From assembly GCA_041164825.1 (NCBI GenBank), contig JBEAOO010000029.1:1-30969 (forward strand): a DNA stretch of 30,969 nucleotides, in the 5' to 3' direction. Shown piece by piece: positions 8,507-17,690 of this stretch. The notes under the pieces were generated by a model. That model was not told where the DNA came from. It saw only the letters and a program-made list of their open reading frames with translations, and made no database searches. Each line of letters starts with the position of its first letter. Position 1 is the first letter of the stretch. The position numbers were made by a program, and so were the translations under genes. Source of the stretch: JBEAOO01 sp041164825 (lineage in GTDB: Bacteria; Pseudomonadota; Gammaproteobacteria; Burkholderiales; Burkholderiaceae_C).

Positions 8507-11281
8507 ATGAGTCAACGCGAAGTCAACGCCATCACGGGCCGCCTGAGCCTGCGGGCGCCGCAACACGAATCATTGAAGCAACTGGCCCGCGCCATTGAGG
8601 CCGCGCCGGCCATGCTGCAGCACGCGCGCGACGACGACGACGCCGAGGTGGGCGTGGTGCTGGAGGCACTGAAGGGCTTGTTCCCCACGCTTCAGGATTT
8701 TGAGCGGGAGTTCCCTTCCCTGTGTTTTGCCCTCGCCACGGGCGTGGGCAAGACGCGGTTGATGGGCGCATTCATCAGCTACCTGTATCAGGCGCACGGC
8801 ATCAAGCACTTTTTTGTGCTGGCGCCCAACCTGACGATTTACGACAAACTGATTGGGGATTTCACGCCCAACACGCCCAAGTATGTGTTCCGAGGTGTGG
8901 CGGAGTTTTCAAGCTATCCGCCCGAGATCATCACCGGCGACAACTACGAAGAGCGCGCCCAGGCAATGGGTGACTTGCTCTCGCCCGTGAGCATCAATAT
9001 CTTCAACATCTCGAAGATCAACTCTGAGGTGCGCGGCGGCAAGGCACCGCGCATCAAGCGCTTGAGCGAATACATCGGCCAAAGCTACTTTGAATATCTG
9101 GCGGCGCTGCCTGACCTGGTGTTGCTGATGGACGAGTCGCACCGCTACCGCGCTTCTGCCGGGGTGCGTGCCATCAACGAGTTGAAGCCCTTGCTGGGCC
9201 TGGAACTGACGGCGACGCCGTTTGTGGAAACCACCAAGGGGCCAGTCGCGTTCAAGAACGTGGTGGTCGACTACCCACTGGCTCGGGCCATGGAGGACGG
9301 TTTTGTGAAAGAGCCTGCCGTGGTGACGCAGCGCAACTTTGACGCCAAAGCCGTGCCGCCTGAGGAAGTGGAACGCGTGAAGTTGCAGGACGGTGTGCGC
9401 ATGCACGAATCCACCAAGGTCGAGCTGAAAACCTACGCGCGCACCCAAGGTGTGAAAGAGGTGAAGCCCTTCATGCTGGTGATTGCCCGAGACACCACAC
9501 ATGCGGGCGACTTGCTCGGGTATTTGCAGTCCGATGGATTCTTTGCCGGGCGCTATCGCAACAAGGTCATCCAGGTGGACAGCAGCAAGACCGGTGCCGA
9601 CGAGGAGGTCATGATCCGCCGCCTACTGGCGGTGGAGAGCGTGGACGAGCCGACCGAAATCGTGATCCACGTGAACATGCTCAAAGAGGGCTGGGACGTA
9701 ACCAACCTCTACACCATCGTGCCGTTGCGTGCGGCCAATGCCCGAACGCTGGTGGAGCAGTCGATTGGCCGTGGCCTGCGACTGCCTTATGGCAAACGCA
9801 CGGGCGTGGAAGCCGTGGACCGGCTGAGCATCATTGCGCACGACCGGTTCCAGGAAATCATTGACGACGCCAACCGGGCGGATTCTCCGATCAAGCTCAA
9901 GACCTTGATTCTCGACGCGCCGGACCGGGAGTTTTCAGGGACTCGCAGCCTGACAGTGCGACCGAATTTTGCAGAGCGATTGACCGCCGGGGCGGCACCG
10001 GAGTCAATCGAAGCCGGCGATGGCCGCGGCACAGCAGAGGCCGGCTATGCCGAATATGCAGAGCCGTTGTTTGCAACCCAGCAGGAGCGACATGCTGCTG
10101 CTGTGGTCATGGAGGTGCTGGGGCAGTATGAGGTGCGCCGAAGCGAGGCACCGACGCGCCAGTCCTTTTTGGCGCCCGAGCTGCAAGCCGAAATTGCGCG
10201 GGCGGTGACGGAACGACTTCCGCCCGTGCAGGCCGCACTGGAAGGCTTGGATGCAGCACCTGCGCTGAACGTCGCAGATGTGGTGCGGCGCACGGTGGAG
10301 GAGGTGGTCAAACAAACCATCGATATTCCACGCATTGCAGTGGTGCCCAAGGGTGAGGTCACCAGCGGCTTCCACCCATTCACCTTGGATGTGTCGGGCC
10401 TGCACTTGCAGCCGAAGGACCGTTCTTTGGTGGGGCAGGACCTGCGCACTCACAAGCAGTTCACCTTGTCTGCCCAGGGTGGGCGCACCGAGCGCAGGCT
10501 CGAGGACTACATCGTCCATGCGCTGATCGACTACGACGATATCGACTACACGGTGCACGCGAGCCTGCTGTATGACTTGGCTGGCCAAATGGTGAAGCAC
10601 CTGCAGAGCTACTTGAGCAACCCCGATGAAGTGCGCAATGTGCTGGACCTGGACCGGGTGTTGATCTCGAAGAACATCCATGCGCAGATGGCAGCTCACT
10701 TTTATGAGGCCGCCGATGCTGGCTATGAGGTGGTCATCAGTCGCGGCTTCACCGCGTTGAAGGAGCCCACCTACACGGTCGCTGCTGGGCAGCCAGTGCG
10801 CAACTACCGCGACACCGTGGATGAGCCGAGCCGGATCAAGCAGATGGTGTTTGGAGGCTTCAGCAAATGCCTTTACCCGCAGCAGAAATTTGACTCCGAC
10901 ACCGAGCGCCGCTTCGCGGTGATTCTGGAGCGCGATGCCAACAAGTGGTTCAAGCCTGCCAAGGGGCAGTTCCAGATCTTCTACAAATTGGGTGCGGAGC
11001 AACCGGAGTACGTGCCCGACTTTGTGGCCGAAACCGACCACTTTGTGTTGATGGTCGAAACCAAGGCACGGAACGAGTTGGAGGCCGCTGACGTGGTGGC
11101 CAAGGCGGAAGCAGGAATCCTGTGGTGCCAGCAAGCTTCAGACCACGCACGTGATGTGGGGGCCAAGCCTTGGAGGTACTTGCTGATCCCTCACGAGCAG
11201 GTGACGGAAGACAAAGGGATGCAGGACTACCTCAGGTTTGCCAAAGAGCTTGCTGCGCTGCGCGCAACTGTATTTGCTTGA
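8507..11281 (+). CDS. res: Type III restriction endonuclease subunit (Res), DEAD/DEAH helicase-nuclease
   Basis: An ATP-dependent restriction subunit of 924 aa, the usual size for type III Res. Walker A ATGVGKT is at residues 77-83, DESH (motif II) at 209-212, LTATPF (motif III) about 234-239, and motif VI (QSIGRGLRLP) around 415-424. A PD-(D/E)xK nuclease site lies near the C-terminus: D838 in VPDF, then E851 and K853 in VETKA. Such enzymes need Mod for site recognition and cut after ATP-driven communication between sites. The start is well supported: AGGGAG at about 8498-8503 just before ATG 8507. It is the last gene of the island; 149 bp later comes a convergent gene with a terminator. Two genes separate it from mod, whereas mod and res are usually adjacent. 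Confidence 0.9.
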   Translation: MSQREVNAITGRLSLRAPQHESLKQLARAIEAAPAMLQHARDDDDAEVGVVLEALKGLFPTLQDFEREFPSLCFALATGVGKTRLMGAFISYLYQAHGIKHFFVLAPNLTIYDKLIGDFTPNTPKYVFRGVAEFSSYPPEIITGDNYEERAQAMGDLLSPVSINIFNISKINSEVRGGKAPRIKRLSEYIGQSYFEYLAALPDLVLLMDESHRYRASAGVRAINELKPLLGLELTATPFVETTKGPVAFKNVVVDYPLARAMEDGFVKEPAVVTQRNFDAKAVPPEEVERVKLQDGVRMHESTKVELKTYARTQGVKEVKPFMLVIARDTTHAGDLLGYLQSDGFFAGRYRNKVIQVDSSKTGADEEVMIRRLLAVESVDEPTEIVIHVNMLKEGWDVTNLYTIVPLRAANARTLVEQSIGRGLRLPYGKRTGVEAVDRLSIIAHDRFQEIIDDANRADSPIKLKTLILDAPDREFSGTRSLTVRPNFAERLTAGAAPESIEAGDGRGTAEAGYAEYAEPLFATQQERHAAAVVMEVLGQYEVRRSEAPTRQSFLAPELQAEIARAVTERLPPVQAALEGLDAAPALNVADVVRRTVEEVVKQTIDIPRIAVVPKGEVTSGFHPFTLDVSGLHLQPKDRSLVGQDLRTHKQFTLSAQGGRTERRLEDYIVHALIDYDDIDYTVHASLLYDLAGQMVKHLQSYLSNPDEVRNVLDLDRVLISKNIHAQMAAHFYEAADAGYEVVISRGFTALKEPTYTVAAGQPVRNYRDTVDEPSRIKQMVFGGFSKCLYPQQKFDSDTERRFAVILERDANKWFKPAKGQFQIFYKLGAEQPEYVPDFVAETDHFVLMVETKARNELEAADVVAKAEAGILWCQQASDHARDVGAKPWRYLLIPHEQVTEDKGMQDYLRFAKELAALRATVFA

Positions 11282-11323
11282 GCTTGTGCGTGGCGATGTG
11301 GCTTCGGCAACGGAGTTCTGGAG

Positions 11324-11359
11324 AAAAAACGCCCGCCGAATCCAAAGACCCGGCGGGCG
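11324..11359 (-). terminator. Rho-independent terminator of the binding-protein gene
   Basis: CGCCCGCCG (11330-11338) and CGGCGGGCG (11351-11359) form a perfect 9-bp stem with a 12-nt loop. On the minus strand the stem is followed by six T residues (the A-run 11324-11329 on the plus strand), the classical terminator layout. It lies about 70 nt past the stop of the minus-strand gene. The stem could also slow transcripts from the defence operon, but no T-run follows on the plus strand. Confidence 0.85.
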
Positions 11360-11430
11360 CAGCATCACTCGGTGGCCAGGGCAGGGCGGCGATTCACACC
11401 GCCGTCCGCTTCAGCCAAGCAGCGAGGCGA

Positions 11431-12591
11431 TCAGTACGTCGTCACCGGCGACGGCTGGCCGTCCTTGAAGGTGAACACGGTGACGGGCGACGACTTCAGG
11501 TCGTGCTTGGCGTCAAACGCGTAGGTGCCGGCGACACCGGCGTGGCTGCCGGCGGCCATGGCGGCGCCGACCTTGGCGGGCTCCAGCGACTGGGCTTTGC
11601 TCATGGCGTTGGCCAGCACAAACGCGGCGTCGTAGAAGGCCACGGCGTAGGTCAGCGGGTCGCGCTTGTAGGTGGTTTTGTACTTGGTGATGAAGGCTTG
11701 GCCCTTGCTCGCGCGGTCGAGCATGGCGCCGCCTTGGGTGCACCACACATTGTTTTCAGCGGCGGCGTTGCTGCCGGCCAGCTTGGCGGTTTCGCTGGAG
11801 CACACGCCGTCGCCGCCGAGCAGCTTGGCCTTCAGGCCGAGCGATTGCATCTGGCGCAGCATCGGGCCGGCTTGCGGGGTGTAGCCGCCGAGGAACACGG
11901 CGTCGGGCTTGGCGGCGCGGGCCGAGGTCAGGATGGCGCTGAAGTCGTTGGCCTTGTCGTTGGTGAACTCGCGGGCCACGATTTCGATCTTTTGGGCCTT
12001 GGCTTCGCGCGCAAATTCTTCAGCCACGCCTTGGCCGTAGGCCGAGCGGTCGTCCACGATCACCACGCGCTTGACCTTCAATTCTTTCGCGGCGTAGGCG
12101 GCCATTTTGCTGCCGAGTTGGTTGTCGCTCGCGCCCACGCGGAACACGCCGGCATAACCCTGGTTGGTCACGCTCGGGTTCGAGGCCACGGTGAGCACCA
12201 GCGCGCCCGCGTCGTTGTAGACCTTGGAGGCCGGCAGCGTCACGCCCGAGTTGTAGGGGCCGACGATGAACTGCACCTTCGAGTCGACCAGTTTTTGCGC
12301 CACGGCCACGCCTTGGCGCGGGTCGGCGGCGTCGTCTTCGGCCATCACTTCAAACTTCACGGTTTGGCCCTTGACGGTGATGGGCTTGGCATTCAGCTCG
12401 GCCACGGCCAGCTTCAGGCCGTCGAGGTTGTCCTGGCCGTTGGGGCTTTGGGCGCCAGACAGCGGGCTGCTGAAGCCCAGCTTCACCACGGTTTGAGCCA
12501 TCGCGGCGTGCATCGGGAAGGCCAGCGCCAGCACGGCTGCCATGCCAGTCAGGGAATGCTTTTTCGACAAAGCCGTATTCAACAAAGCCAT
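11431..12591 (-). CDS. Branched-chain amino acid-type ABC transporter substrate-binding protein
   Basis: A periplasmic type I binding protein of the LivJ/LivK class, 386 aa. It has a Sec signal peptide (KK near the N-terminus, hydrophobic core LTGMAAVLALAF, probable cleavage after AMA before QTVV), then VKLGFSSPLSG, typical of the family's first strand and ligand loop, and VQFIVGPYNSG. ATG at 12591 was chosen over upstream in-frame starts because GGAGAC (12597-12602, minus strand) lies 5 nt before it and the signal peptide begins there. No permease or ATPase genes adjoin it. It diverges from the permease-kinase fusion, so it may be controlled by or feed that sensor; the ligand could be an amino acid, amide or related compound. 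Confidence 0.85.
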   Translation of the reverse strand: MALLNTALSKKHSLTGMAAVLALAFPMHAAMAQTVVKLGFSSPLSGAQSPNGQDNLDGLKLAVAELNAKPITVKGQTVKFEVMAEDDAADPRQGVAVAQKLVDSKVQFIVGPYNSGVTLPASKVYNDAGALVLTVASNPSVTNQGYAGVFRVGASDNQLGSKMAAYAAKELKVKRVVIVDDRSAYGQGVAEEFAREAKAQKIEIVAREFTNDKANDFSAILTSARAAKPDAVFLGGYTPQAGPMLRQMQSLGLKAKLLGGDGVCSSETAKLAGSNAAAENNVWCTQGGAMLDRASKGQAFITKYKTTYKRDPLTYAVAFYDAAFVLANAMSKAQSLEPAKVGAAMAAGSHAGVAGTYAFDAKHDLKSSPVTVFTFKDGQPSPVTTY

Positions 12592-13061
12592 ACACAGTCT
12601 CCAAGGGATTGATGAGTGACCCGGCTCGCGGACGGGGTTCGCGGTGTCGGGCTGCGAGCGGATTGTGTGGCGCGGTGGCCTGCAGCTTTCACTGAAAAGC
12701 CGCTGGCATTTTGAACATTCATCAGCTTCAAGCCGGTTCGGCGGTTGGCCTTGATGGGGTGATCGATGTCTGTCCGAACAAACCCCAGTGCGGACGATGT
12801 TTGCGGCCTGCGCGCCGGAGTGTGCAGCTTGCGTCGCCACGGCTCCCGGCACAGAAGCTGCGTTGAACCTGTCGCCGCACCACGACCGATCGGCGCCCGC
12901 CCTGCATGGGGCGGCATCGCGTCGGATTGGTGCATATGAATGCATGTTGGCACGTTGTTGGTGCGTTGGAGAACAAGGCGGAGTCACCGCCGGCCTGACG
13001 CGGTGGCAGGGCGCCGCCGTGTTGGCCCCCTCTGTTTGCGCACCGCCTTGCCGCCGCCCTC
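12592..13061. promoter_or_regulatory. Divergent intergenic region between binding protein and sensor-permease gene
   Basis: This 470-bp region must hold promoters for both flanking genes. I see a palindrome TGCAT-ATGA-ATGCA at 12931-12944 and an inverted pair GTCCG/CGGAC (about 12773-12796), either of which could bind a regulator. I cannot assign -35/-10 boxes with confidence. No gene is convincing inside; the open frames there are arginine- and cysteine-rich shadows. Confidence 0.4.
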
Positions 13062-16000
13062 ATGCCGTTGTCGCTCTCGTCGCCGTCTGCCGCGCTCTCG
13101 CCCGATCTGCCGGTCGCGGCAGCGTCGGCCGAGCCGCGCCTGGGCCCGGCCGATGTGCGCCGCATGGGTCCCGGTGCCGCCAGCGATGACGCCGCGCTGC
13201 AACGCGTGGTCAAGGTGCGCCGCGACTACAACGCCTGGGTCGCCCGCGAGTCGATGGAAGACTACGCGCTGCGCTTCACGCCGCATGGCTTTCGCAAATG
13301 GTCGGCCCTGCGGGTGGCCAACACCGCCTTTGGTGCGGCCTCGTTTTTGGTGCTCGAAGCGGTGGGCGGCACGCTGCTGGTGGACGTGGGTTTCATCAAC
13401 GCGTTCTGGGCCATTCTGGCCACCGGGCTGATCATTTTTGCGGCCGGCTGGCCGATCAGCGTCTACGCCGCGCGCTACGGCGTCGACATGGACCTGCTCA
13501 CCCGCGGCGCCGGCTTTGGCTACATTGGCTCCACCATCACCTCGTTGGTGTACGCCACCTTCACCTTCATCTTCTTTGCGCTGGAGGCGGCCATCATGGC
13601 CTACGCGCTGGAGCTGGCCTTCGACATCCCGCCTGCCTGGGGCTACCTCTTGTGCGCGCTGGTCGTGATCCCGCTGGTGACCCACGGCGTCACCACCATC
13701 AGCCGCCTGCAGGTGTGGACGCAGCCGCTGTGGTTGGTGATGTTGGTGCTGCCCTATGTGTACGTGCTGCGCCAGAACCCGCAGGTGATCGGCGAGCTCT
13801 GGGCCTACGGCGGTGCCGACCCGAGCGTGCCGGGCGGGGTGCTGCCGGCGGGGTTTGACGTGATGAAGTTCGGCAGCGCGCTCACCGTGGGCATCGCGCT
13901 CATCACGCAAATGGGTGAGCAGGCCGACACGCTGCGCTTCATGCCCGAGCAGCAGCCGGGCAAGCGCCTGGGCTGGTGGGCGGCCGTGGCGGTGGGCGGG
14001 CCGGGCTGGGTGATTCCGGGTGTGCTCAAGATGCTGGGTGGCGCGCTGCTGGCCTACCTCGCCATCGGTTACGCCGTGCCGCTGGAGCGCGCGGTCGACC
14101 CCAACCAGATGTACCTCGTGGCCTGGGGCGCGGTGTTTGCCAACTACGGCTGGGCGGTGGCGGCCACGGCGCTGTTCGTGGTGGTGTCGCAGCTCAAGAT
14201 CAACGTCACCAATGCGTATGCCGGCTCGCTGGCCTGGAGCAACTTCTTCGCGCGGCTCACTCACAGCCACCCGGGCCGCGTGGTGTGGATGCTGTTCAAC
14301 ATCGTCATCGCCTTGATGCTGATGGAGCTGGGCGTGTTCCAGGCCATCGGCAAGGTGCTGGGCATGTACGCCAACATCGCCATCGCCTGGATGATGGCCG
14401 TGGTGGCCGACCTGGTGATCAACAAACCCCTGGGCTGGTCGCCCAAAGGCATCGAGTTCAAACGCGCCCACCTCTACGACATCAACCCCGTGGGCGTGGG
14501 CGCGATGGCGCTGGCCTCGCTGCTCTCGATGCTCGCGCACGCCGGCCTGTTTGGCCCCATGGCGCAGGCGTTTTCGGCCTGCATCGCGCTCGTCACCGCC
14601 TTCATCGCTTCGCCGGTGATTGCCTGGGCCACCCGCGGGCGCTACTACCTCGCGCGCCAGCCGGAGCCGGTGGTGGCTGACACGGTGGACGAGACCAGCG
14701 GCAGCTACCCCCGCATGACGCGCTGCGTCATCTGCGAGCGCGCCTACGAGGGCGAAGACATGGCCCTGTGCCCCGCCTACCGCGGCGCCATCTGCAGCCT
14801 GTGTTGCTCGCTCGATGCGCGCTGCCACGACCTCTGCAAACCGCAGGCGCGCTTGGCCCTGCAATGGCGCGCCGTGCTGCGCGCGCTGCTGCCCGCGCCC
14901 GTGATGCGTGCGCTCGACAGCGAGCTCGGTCACACCCTCATGCTGATGACGGTGACCACGCCGCTGCTGGCCGGCCTGCTCGCGCTGCTCTACCAACAAT
15001 CGCGCCGGCCGCTGGGCGGCTTGTCGGCCGAGGCCGAGCTGGCCTTGCAACTCGGCTTCGTGAAGCTGTTTGCCGCGCTGCTCTTGCTGAGTGCGGTGGT
15101 GACCTGGTGGCTGGTGCTCAAGCACCGCAGCGCGCAAGTGGCGCAAGAAGAATCCAACCGCCAGACCGCCCTGCTGGTGCACGAAATCGAATCGCACCGC
15201 CGCACCGACCTGGCCCTGCAGCAAGCCAAACAAACCGCCGACCAGGCCAGCCTGGCCAAGACGCGCTATGTGTCCACCATCAGCCACGAGCTGCGCACAC
15301 CGCTCAATTCCATCATCGGCTACGCGCAGCTGCTGGACGAGGACGCCAGCATCCCGCCGCACCGCAAACAAGCGGTGAGCGTGATCCGCCGCGGCGGTGA
15401 CCACCTGTTGAGTCTCATCGAAGGCACGCTCGACATGGCGCGCATCGAGAGCGGCAAGCTGGCCTTGGACGTGAAGCCGATGCGCTTCACCGAAGGCTTG
15501 GACGAGCTCGCCCGCATGTTTGAGCAACAAGCCGCCAGCAAGGGCATCGGCTTTGCCTACGAGCCTCAAGGCAGCTTGCCGGCCGTGGTGCGTGCCGACG
15601 AAAAACGCCTGCGCCAGGTGCTCATCAACGTGCTCGGCAATGCCGTCAAGTTCACCCGTGCCGGCCAGGTGACGCTGCGCGTCAGCCACCGCCGCGACAT
15701 GGCCCACATCGAGGTCGAAGACACCGGCCCGGGCATCTCGGCCGACGAGCTCGCCGTCATCTTCGAGCCCTTCGCGCGCGGCGCCACCCAAGCCGGCGGC
15801 ACCGGCCTGGGCCTCACCATCAGCAAAATGCTGACTGATCTGATGGGCGGCGAAATGACGGTCAGCAGCACGCCGGGGCAGGGCAGCGTGTTTCGCATGC
15901 GCTTGTTTTTGCCGGCGGTGCGCGCCGAAGTGGCGCAACGCGAGCTGACGCGCCCGCCGCGCACCGGCTACCTCGGCCCGCGCCAGCGCATCTTGGTGGT

Positions 16001-16619
16001 CGACAACGAAGAGGTCGACCGCGAACTGCTGCGCCAAGTGCTGGCACCACTGGGCTTTGAGGTACACACCGCCGCCAACGGCCACGACTGCTTGGCCGCG
16101 GTGGCCGGCGTGGCGCCACACGCGCTGTTGATGGACCTGGCCATGCCCGGCATCGACGGTTGGGAGACCATCCGCCGCCTGCGCGCGCAGGGCTTGAGCG
16201 ACGCGCCGGTGGCCATCGTCTCGGCCAACGCGTTTGACCGCGGGCTCGACAACGACGTCGGCATCACCCCGGCCGACTGGGTGGTCAAGCCGGTGCGCCG
16301 CGAAGAGCTGCTCGACTGGCTGGGCCGCGCGCTGGCGCTCGACTGGACCCACGCCGATGTCCCTTCACCAGCGCCCGCTTCGGCCACCGCCGATACTTCG
16401 GCGCCGGCCACGTTATTGCCGGCGCCTGAATTGCTCCAGGCCCTGTCCGAGCAAGTGACGCTCGGCTACTTCAAAGGCATCCACACGGCGCTCGATCGCA
16501 TCGAAGCCGCCCACCCCGATCACGCGCCTTTGGTGGCGCCCCTGCGCGCGCTGGCGCGGCAGTTCCAATTGGATGGCCTGGCCCAGCGCCTGGCCTTGCT
16601 CACCGCCCCCTCGCCATGA
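13062..16619 (+). CDS. NCS1 permease / hybrid sensor histidine kinase fusion
   Basis: A 1185-aa fusion. Residues about 60-540 are a multi-helix NCS1 (cytosine/purine/allantoin-type) permease. Next comes a cluster of eight cysteines (555, 558, 570, 578, 581, 582, 588, 592) that could bind zinc or an Fe-S centre. Two membrane segments (about 625-645 and 661-685) lead to a short helical linker, a HisKA domain with phospho-acceptor H742 in SHELRTPLN, and an HATPase domain (N-box about 855-864, DTGPGIS about 887, GGTGLGL about 912). A receiver follows with D1025 in LMDLAMPG, then about 90 C-terminal residues. It probably couples binding or transport of a nitrogenous solute to phosphorylation of the LuxR regulator that overlaps its stop. 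ATG 13062 lacks a clear ribosome site; ATG 13164 is possible. Confidence 0.88.
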   Translation: MPLSLSSPSAALSPDLPVAAASAEPRLGPADVRRMGPGAASDDAALQRVVKVRRDYNAWVARESMEDYALRFTPHGFRKWSALRVANTAFGAASFLVLEAVGGTLLVDVGFINAFWAILATGLIIFAAGWPISVYAARYGVDMDLLTRGAGFGYIGSTITSLVYATFTFIFFALEAAIMAYALELAFDIPPAWGYLLCALVVIPLVTHGVTTISRLQVWTQPLWLVMLVLPYVYVLRQNPQVIGELWAYGGADPSVPGGVLPAGFDVMKFGSALTVGIALITQMGEQADTLRFMPEQQPGKRLGWWAAVAVGGPGWVIPGVLKMLGGALLAYLAIGYAVPLERAVDPNQMYLVAWGAVFANYGWAVAATALFVVVSQLKINVTNAYAGSLAWSNFFARLTHSHPGRVVWMLFNIVIALMLMELGVFQAIGKVLGMYANIAIAWMMAVVADLVINKPLGWSPKGIEFKRAHLYDINPVGVGAMALASLLSMLAHAGLFGPMAQAFSACIALVTAFIASPVIAWATRGRYYLARQPEPVVADTVDETSGSYPRMTRCVICERAYEGEDMALCPAYRGAICSLCCSLDARCHDLCKPQARLALQWRAVLRALLPAPVMRALDSELGHTLMLMTVTTPLLAGLLALLYQQSRRPLGGLSAEAELALQLGFVKLFAALLLLSAVVTWWLVLKHRSAQVAQEESNRQTALLVHEIESHRRTDLALQQAKQTADQASLAKTRYVSTISHELRTPLNSIIGYAQLLDEDASIPPHRKQAVSVIRRGGDHLLSLIEGTLDMARIESGKLALDVKPMRFTEGLDELARMFEQQAASKGIGFAYEPQGSLPAVVRADEKRLRQVLINVLGNAVKFTRAGQVTLRVSHRRDMAHIEVEDTGPGISADELAVIFEPFARGATQAGGTGLGLTISKMLTDLMGGEMTVSSTPGQGSVFRMRLFLPAVRAEVAQRELTRPPRTGYLGPRQRILVVDNEEVDRELLRQVLAPLGFEVHTAANGHDCLAAVAGVAPHALLMDLAMPGIDGWETIRRLRAQGLSDAPVAIVSANAFDRGLDNDVGITPADWVVKPVRREELLDWLGRALALDWTHADVPSPAPASATADTSAPATLLPAPELLQALSEQVTLGYFKGIHTALDRIEAAHPDHAPLVAPLRALARQFQLDGLAQRLALLTAPSP

Positions 16620-17620
16620 CCACGCCCACCTCCGCGCCGCCGCCGAACCCACTGCCCCGTCCCGGCCTGCCCGCCGACCGGCAAAGTGCCGACCTCGTGC
16701 TGATCGTCGACGACGTGCCCGACAACCTCTCGGTGCTGCACGACGCGCTCGATGAATCGGGCTACACCGTGCTGGTGGCGCTCGATGGCGAGAGCGCGCT
16801 GCTGCGCGCCGAACAATCGCTGCCCGACATCGTGCTGCTCGACGCCCTGATGCCCGGCATGGACGGTTTCGAGGTGGCCCGCCGCCTCAAGGCCAACCCC
16901 ATCACCGCCGCCATCCCCATCGTGTTCATGACCGGCCTCACCGAGCCCGAGCATGTGGTCAACGCCTTCGCCGCGGGCGGCACCGACTACGTCACCAAGC
17001 CCATTCGCACCGGCGAAGTGCTGGCCCGCATCGAAGCCCACCTCAACACCGCGCGTGCGCAGCGCCAGGCGCGCAACGCGCTCGATGCCTTTGGCCACGC
17101 CACGCTGGTGGTGCGCGAGCGCGATGGCCGGCGCATCTGGCAAACCTCGCTTGCCCGGCAACTGATTGAGCAATACTTTCCCGGCGTGCCCGACGCCGCC
17201 ATGCCCCCCGAGGTGATGGCCTGGGTGGCGCGCGAAGGCCTGCGCCGCCGCGCCGTGGCCGAGCCGCAAAGCCTCACCATCGCCCGCGGCTCACACCGCC
17301 TGAATTTCGCACTGCACGCCCTGCAAGACGGCCAAGGCAACGACGGCGAGTGGTTGGTGGTGCTGCGCGCCGAATCGGAAACCGCGCTGCTCGCTGCCCT
17401 CACCCAAGCCTTCCCCCTCACCGCCCGCGAGGCCGAGGTGCTGTACTGGGTGATCCAAGGCAAAACCAACCGCGACATCGGCGACATCCTCGGCACCAGC
17501 CCCCGCACCGTGCACAAGCACCTTGAGCACGTGTTTGAAAAACTGGGTGTGGAAACGCGCACCGCCGCCGCCGCGATGGCGCTGGGCAAGGTGCGGCGGC
17601 CGGGGGGGGAGGGCGGTTGA
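16616..17620 (+). CDS. Response regulator, receiver plus LuxR-type HTH
   Basis: A 334-aa response regulator. The receiver spans about residues 25-145, with acidic pair DD in LIVDDVPDN, phospho-acceptor D76 in LLDALMPGMDG and K128 in VTKPIRTGE. Residues about 150-260 are a less conserved linker, perhaps PAS-like. The C-terminal LuxR/NarL HTH is at about 268-325 (LTAREAEVLYWVIQGKTNRDIG, SPRTVHKHL). The ATG overlaps the stop of the permease-kinase gene as ATGA, so the two are coupled and surely partners. Plausible targets are the divergent binding-protein gene and the urea transporter operon further on; the palindrome at 24772-24787 is a candidate site. The target assignment is inference. Confidence 0.9.
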   Translation: MTTPTSAPPPNPLPRPGLPADRQSADLVLIVDDVPDNLSVLHDALDESGYTVLVALDGESALLRAEQSLPDIVLLDALMPGMDGFEVARRLKANPITAAIPIVFMTGLTEPEHVVNAFAAGGTDYVTKPIRTGEVLARIEAHLNTARAQRQARNALDAFGHATLVVRERDGRRIWQTSLARQLIEQYFPGVPDAAMPPEVMAWVAREGLRRRAVAEPQSLTIARGSHRLNFALHALQDGQGNDGEWLVVLRAESETALLAALTQAFPLTAREAEVLYWVIQGKTNRDIGDILGTSPRTVHKHLEHVFEKLGVETRTAAAAMALGKVRRPGGEGG

Positions 17621-17664
17621 CGGGGAGGGGAGATGTCCTGGGCGGCTGGTTTTGCCAGCATGCT

Positions 17665-17682
17665 GTTAGCGCGTGTGCTAAC
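17665..17682. promoter_or_regulatory. Palindromic operator of the toxin-antitoxin pair
   Basis: GTTAGC (17665-17670) and GCTAAC (17677-17682) are exact inverted half-sites separated by 6 nt, ending 8 nt before the toxin start codon. Xre-type antitoxins commonly bind such sites to repress their own operon. I infer that the antitoxin at 18010 binds here. Confidence 0.65.
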
Positions 17683-17690
17683 CTTCGGGT

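Noticed and set aside
540..11281. DISARM or BREX system
   Set aside because: An SNF2 helicase and a methyltransferase are present, but I see no DUF1998 protein, DrmA-like helicase or phospholipase D-type DrmC, and no PglZ or BrxC. The methyltransferase and Res fit type III restriction-modification instead.
11170..12612. Plus-strand open frame of about 480 codons opposite the LivK-type gene
   Set aside because: His/Gly/Val/Ala-rich translation with no domain; the minus-strand gene has a signal peptide, ribosome site and terminator.
12984..16352. Very long minus-strand open frame (about 1122 codons) opposite the permease-kinase gene
   Set aside because: Its translation is His/Gln/Arg/Gly-rich without domains, while the plus strand encodes a complete NCS1-HisKA-HATPase-REC protein. 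Long antisense frames are expected in DNA with high third-position G+C.
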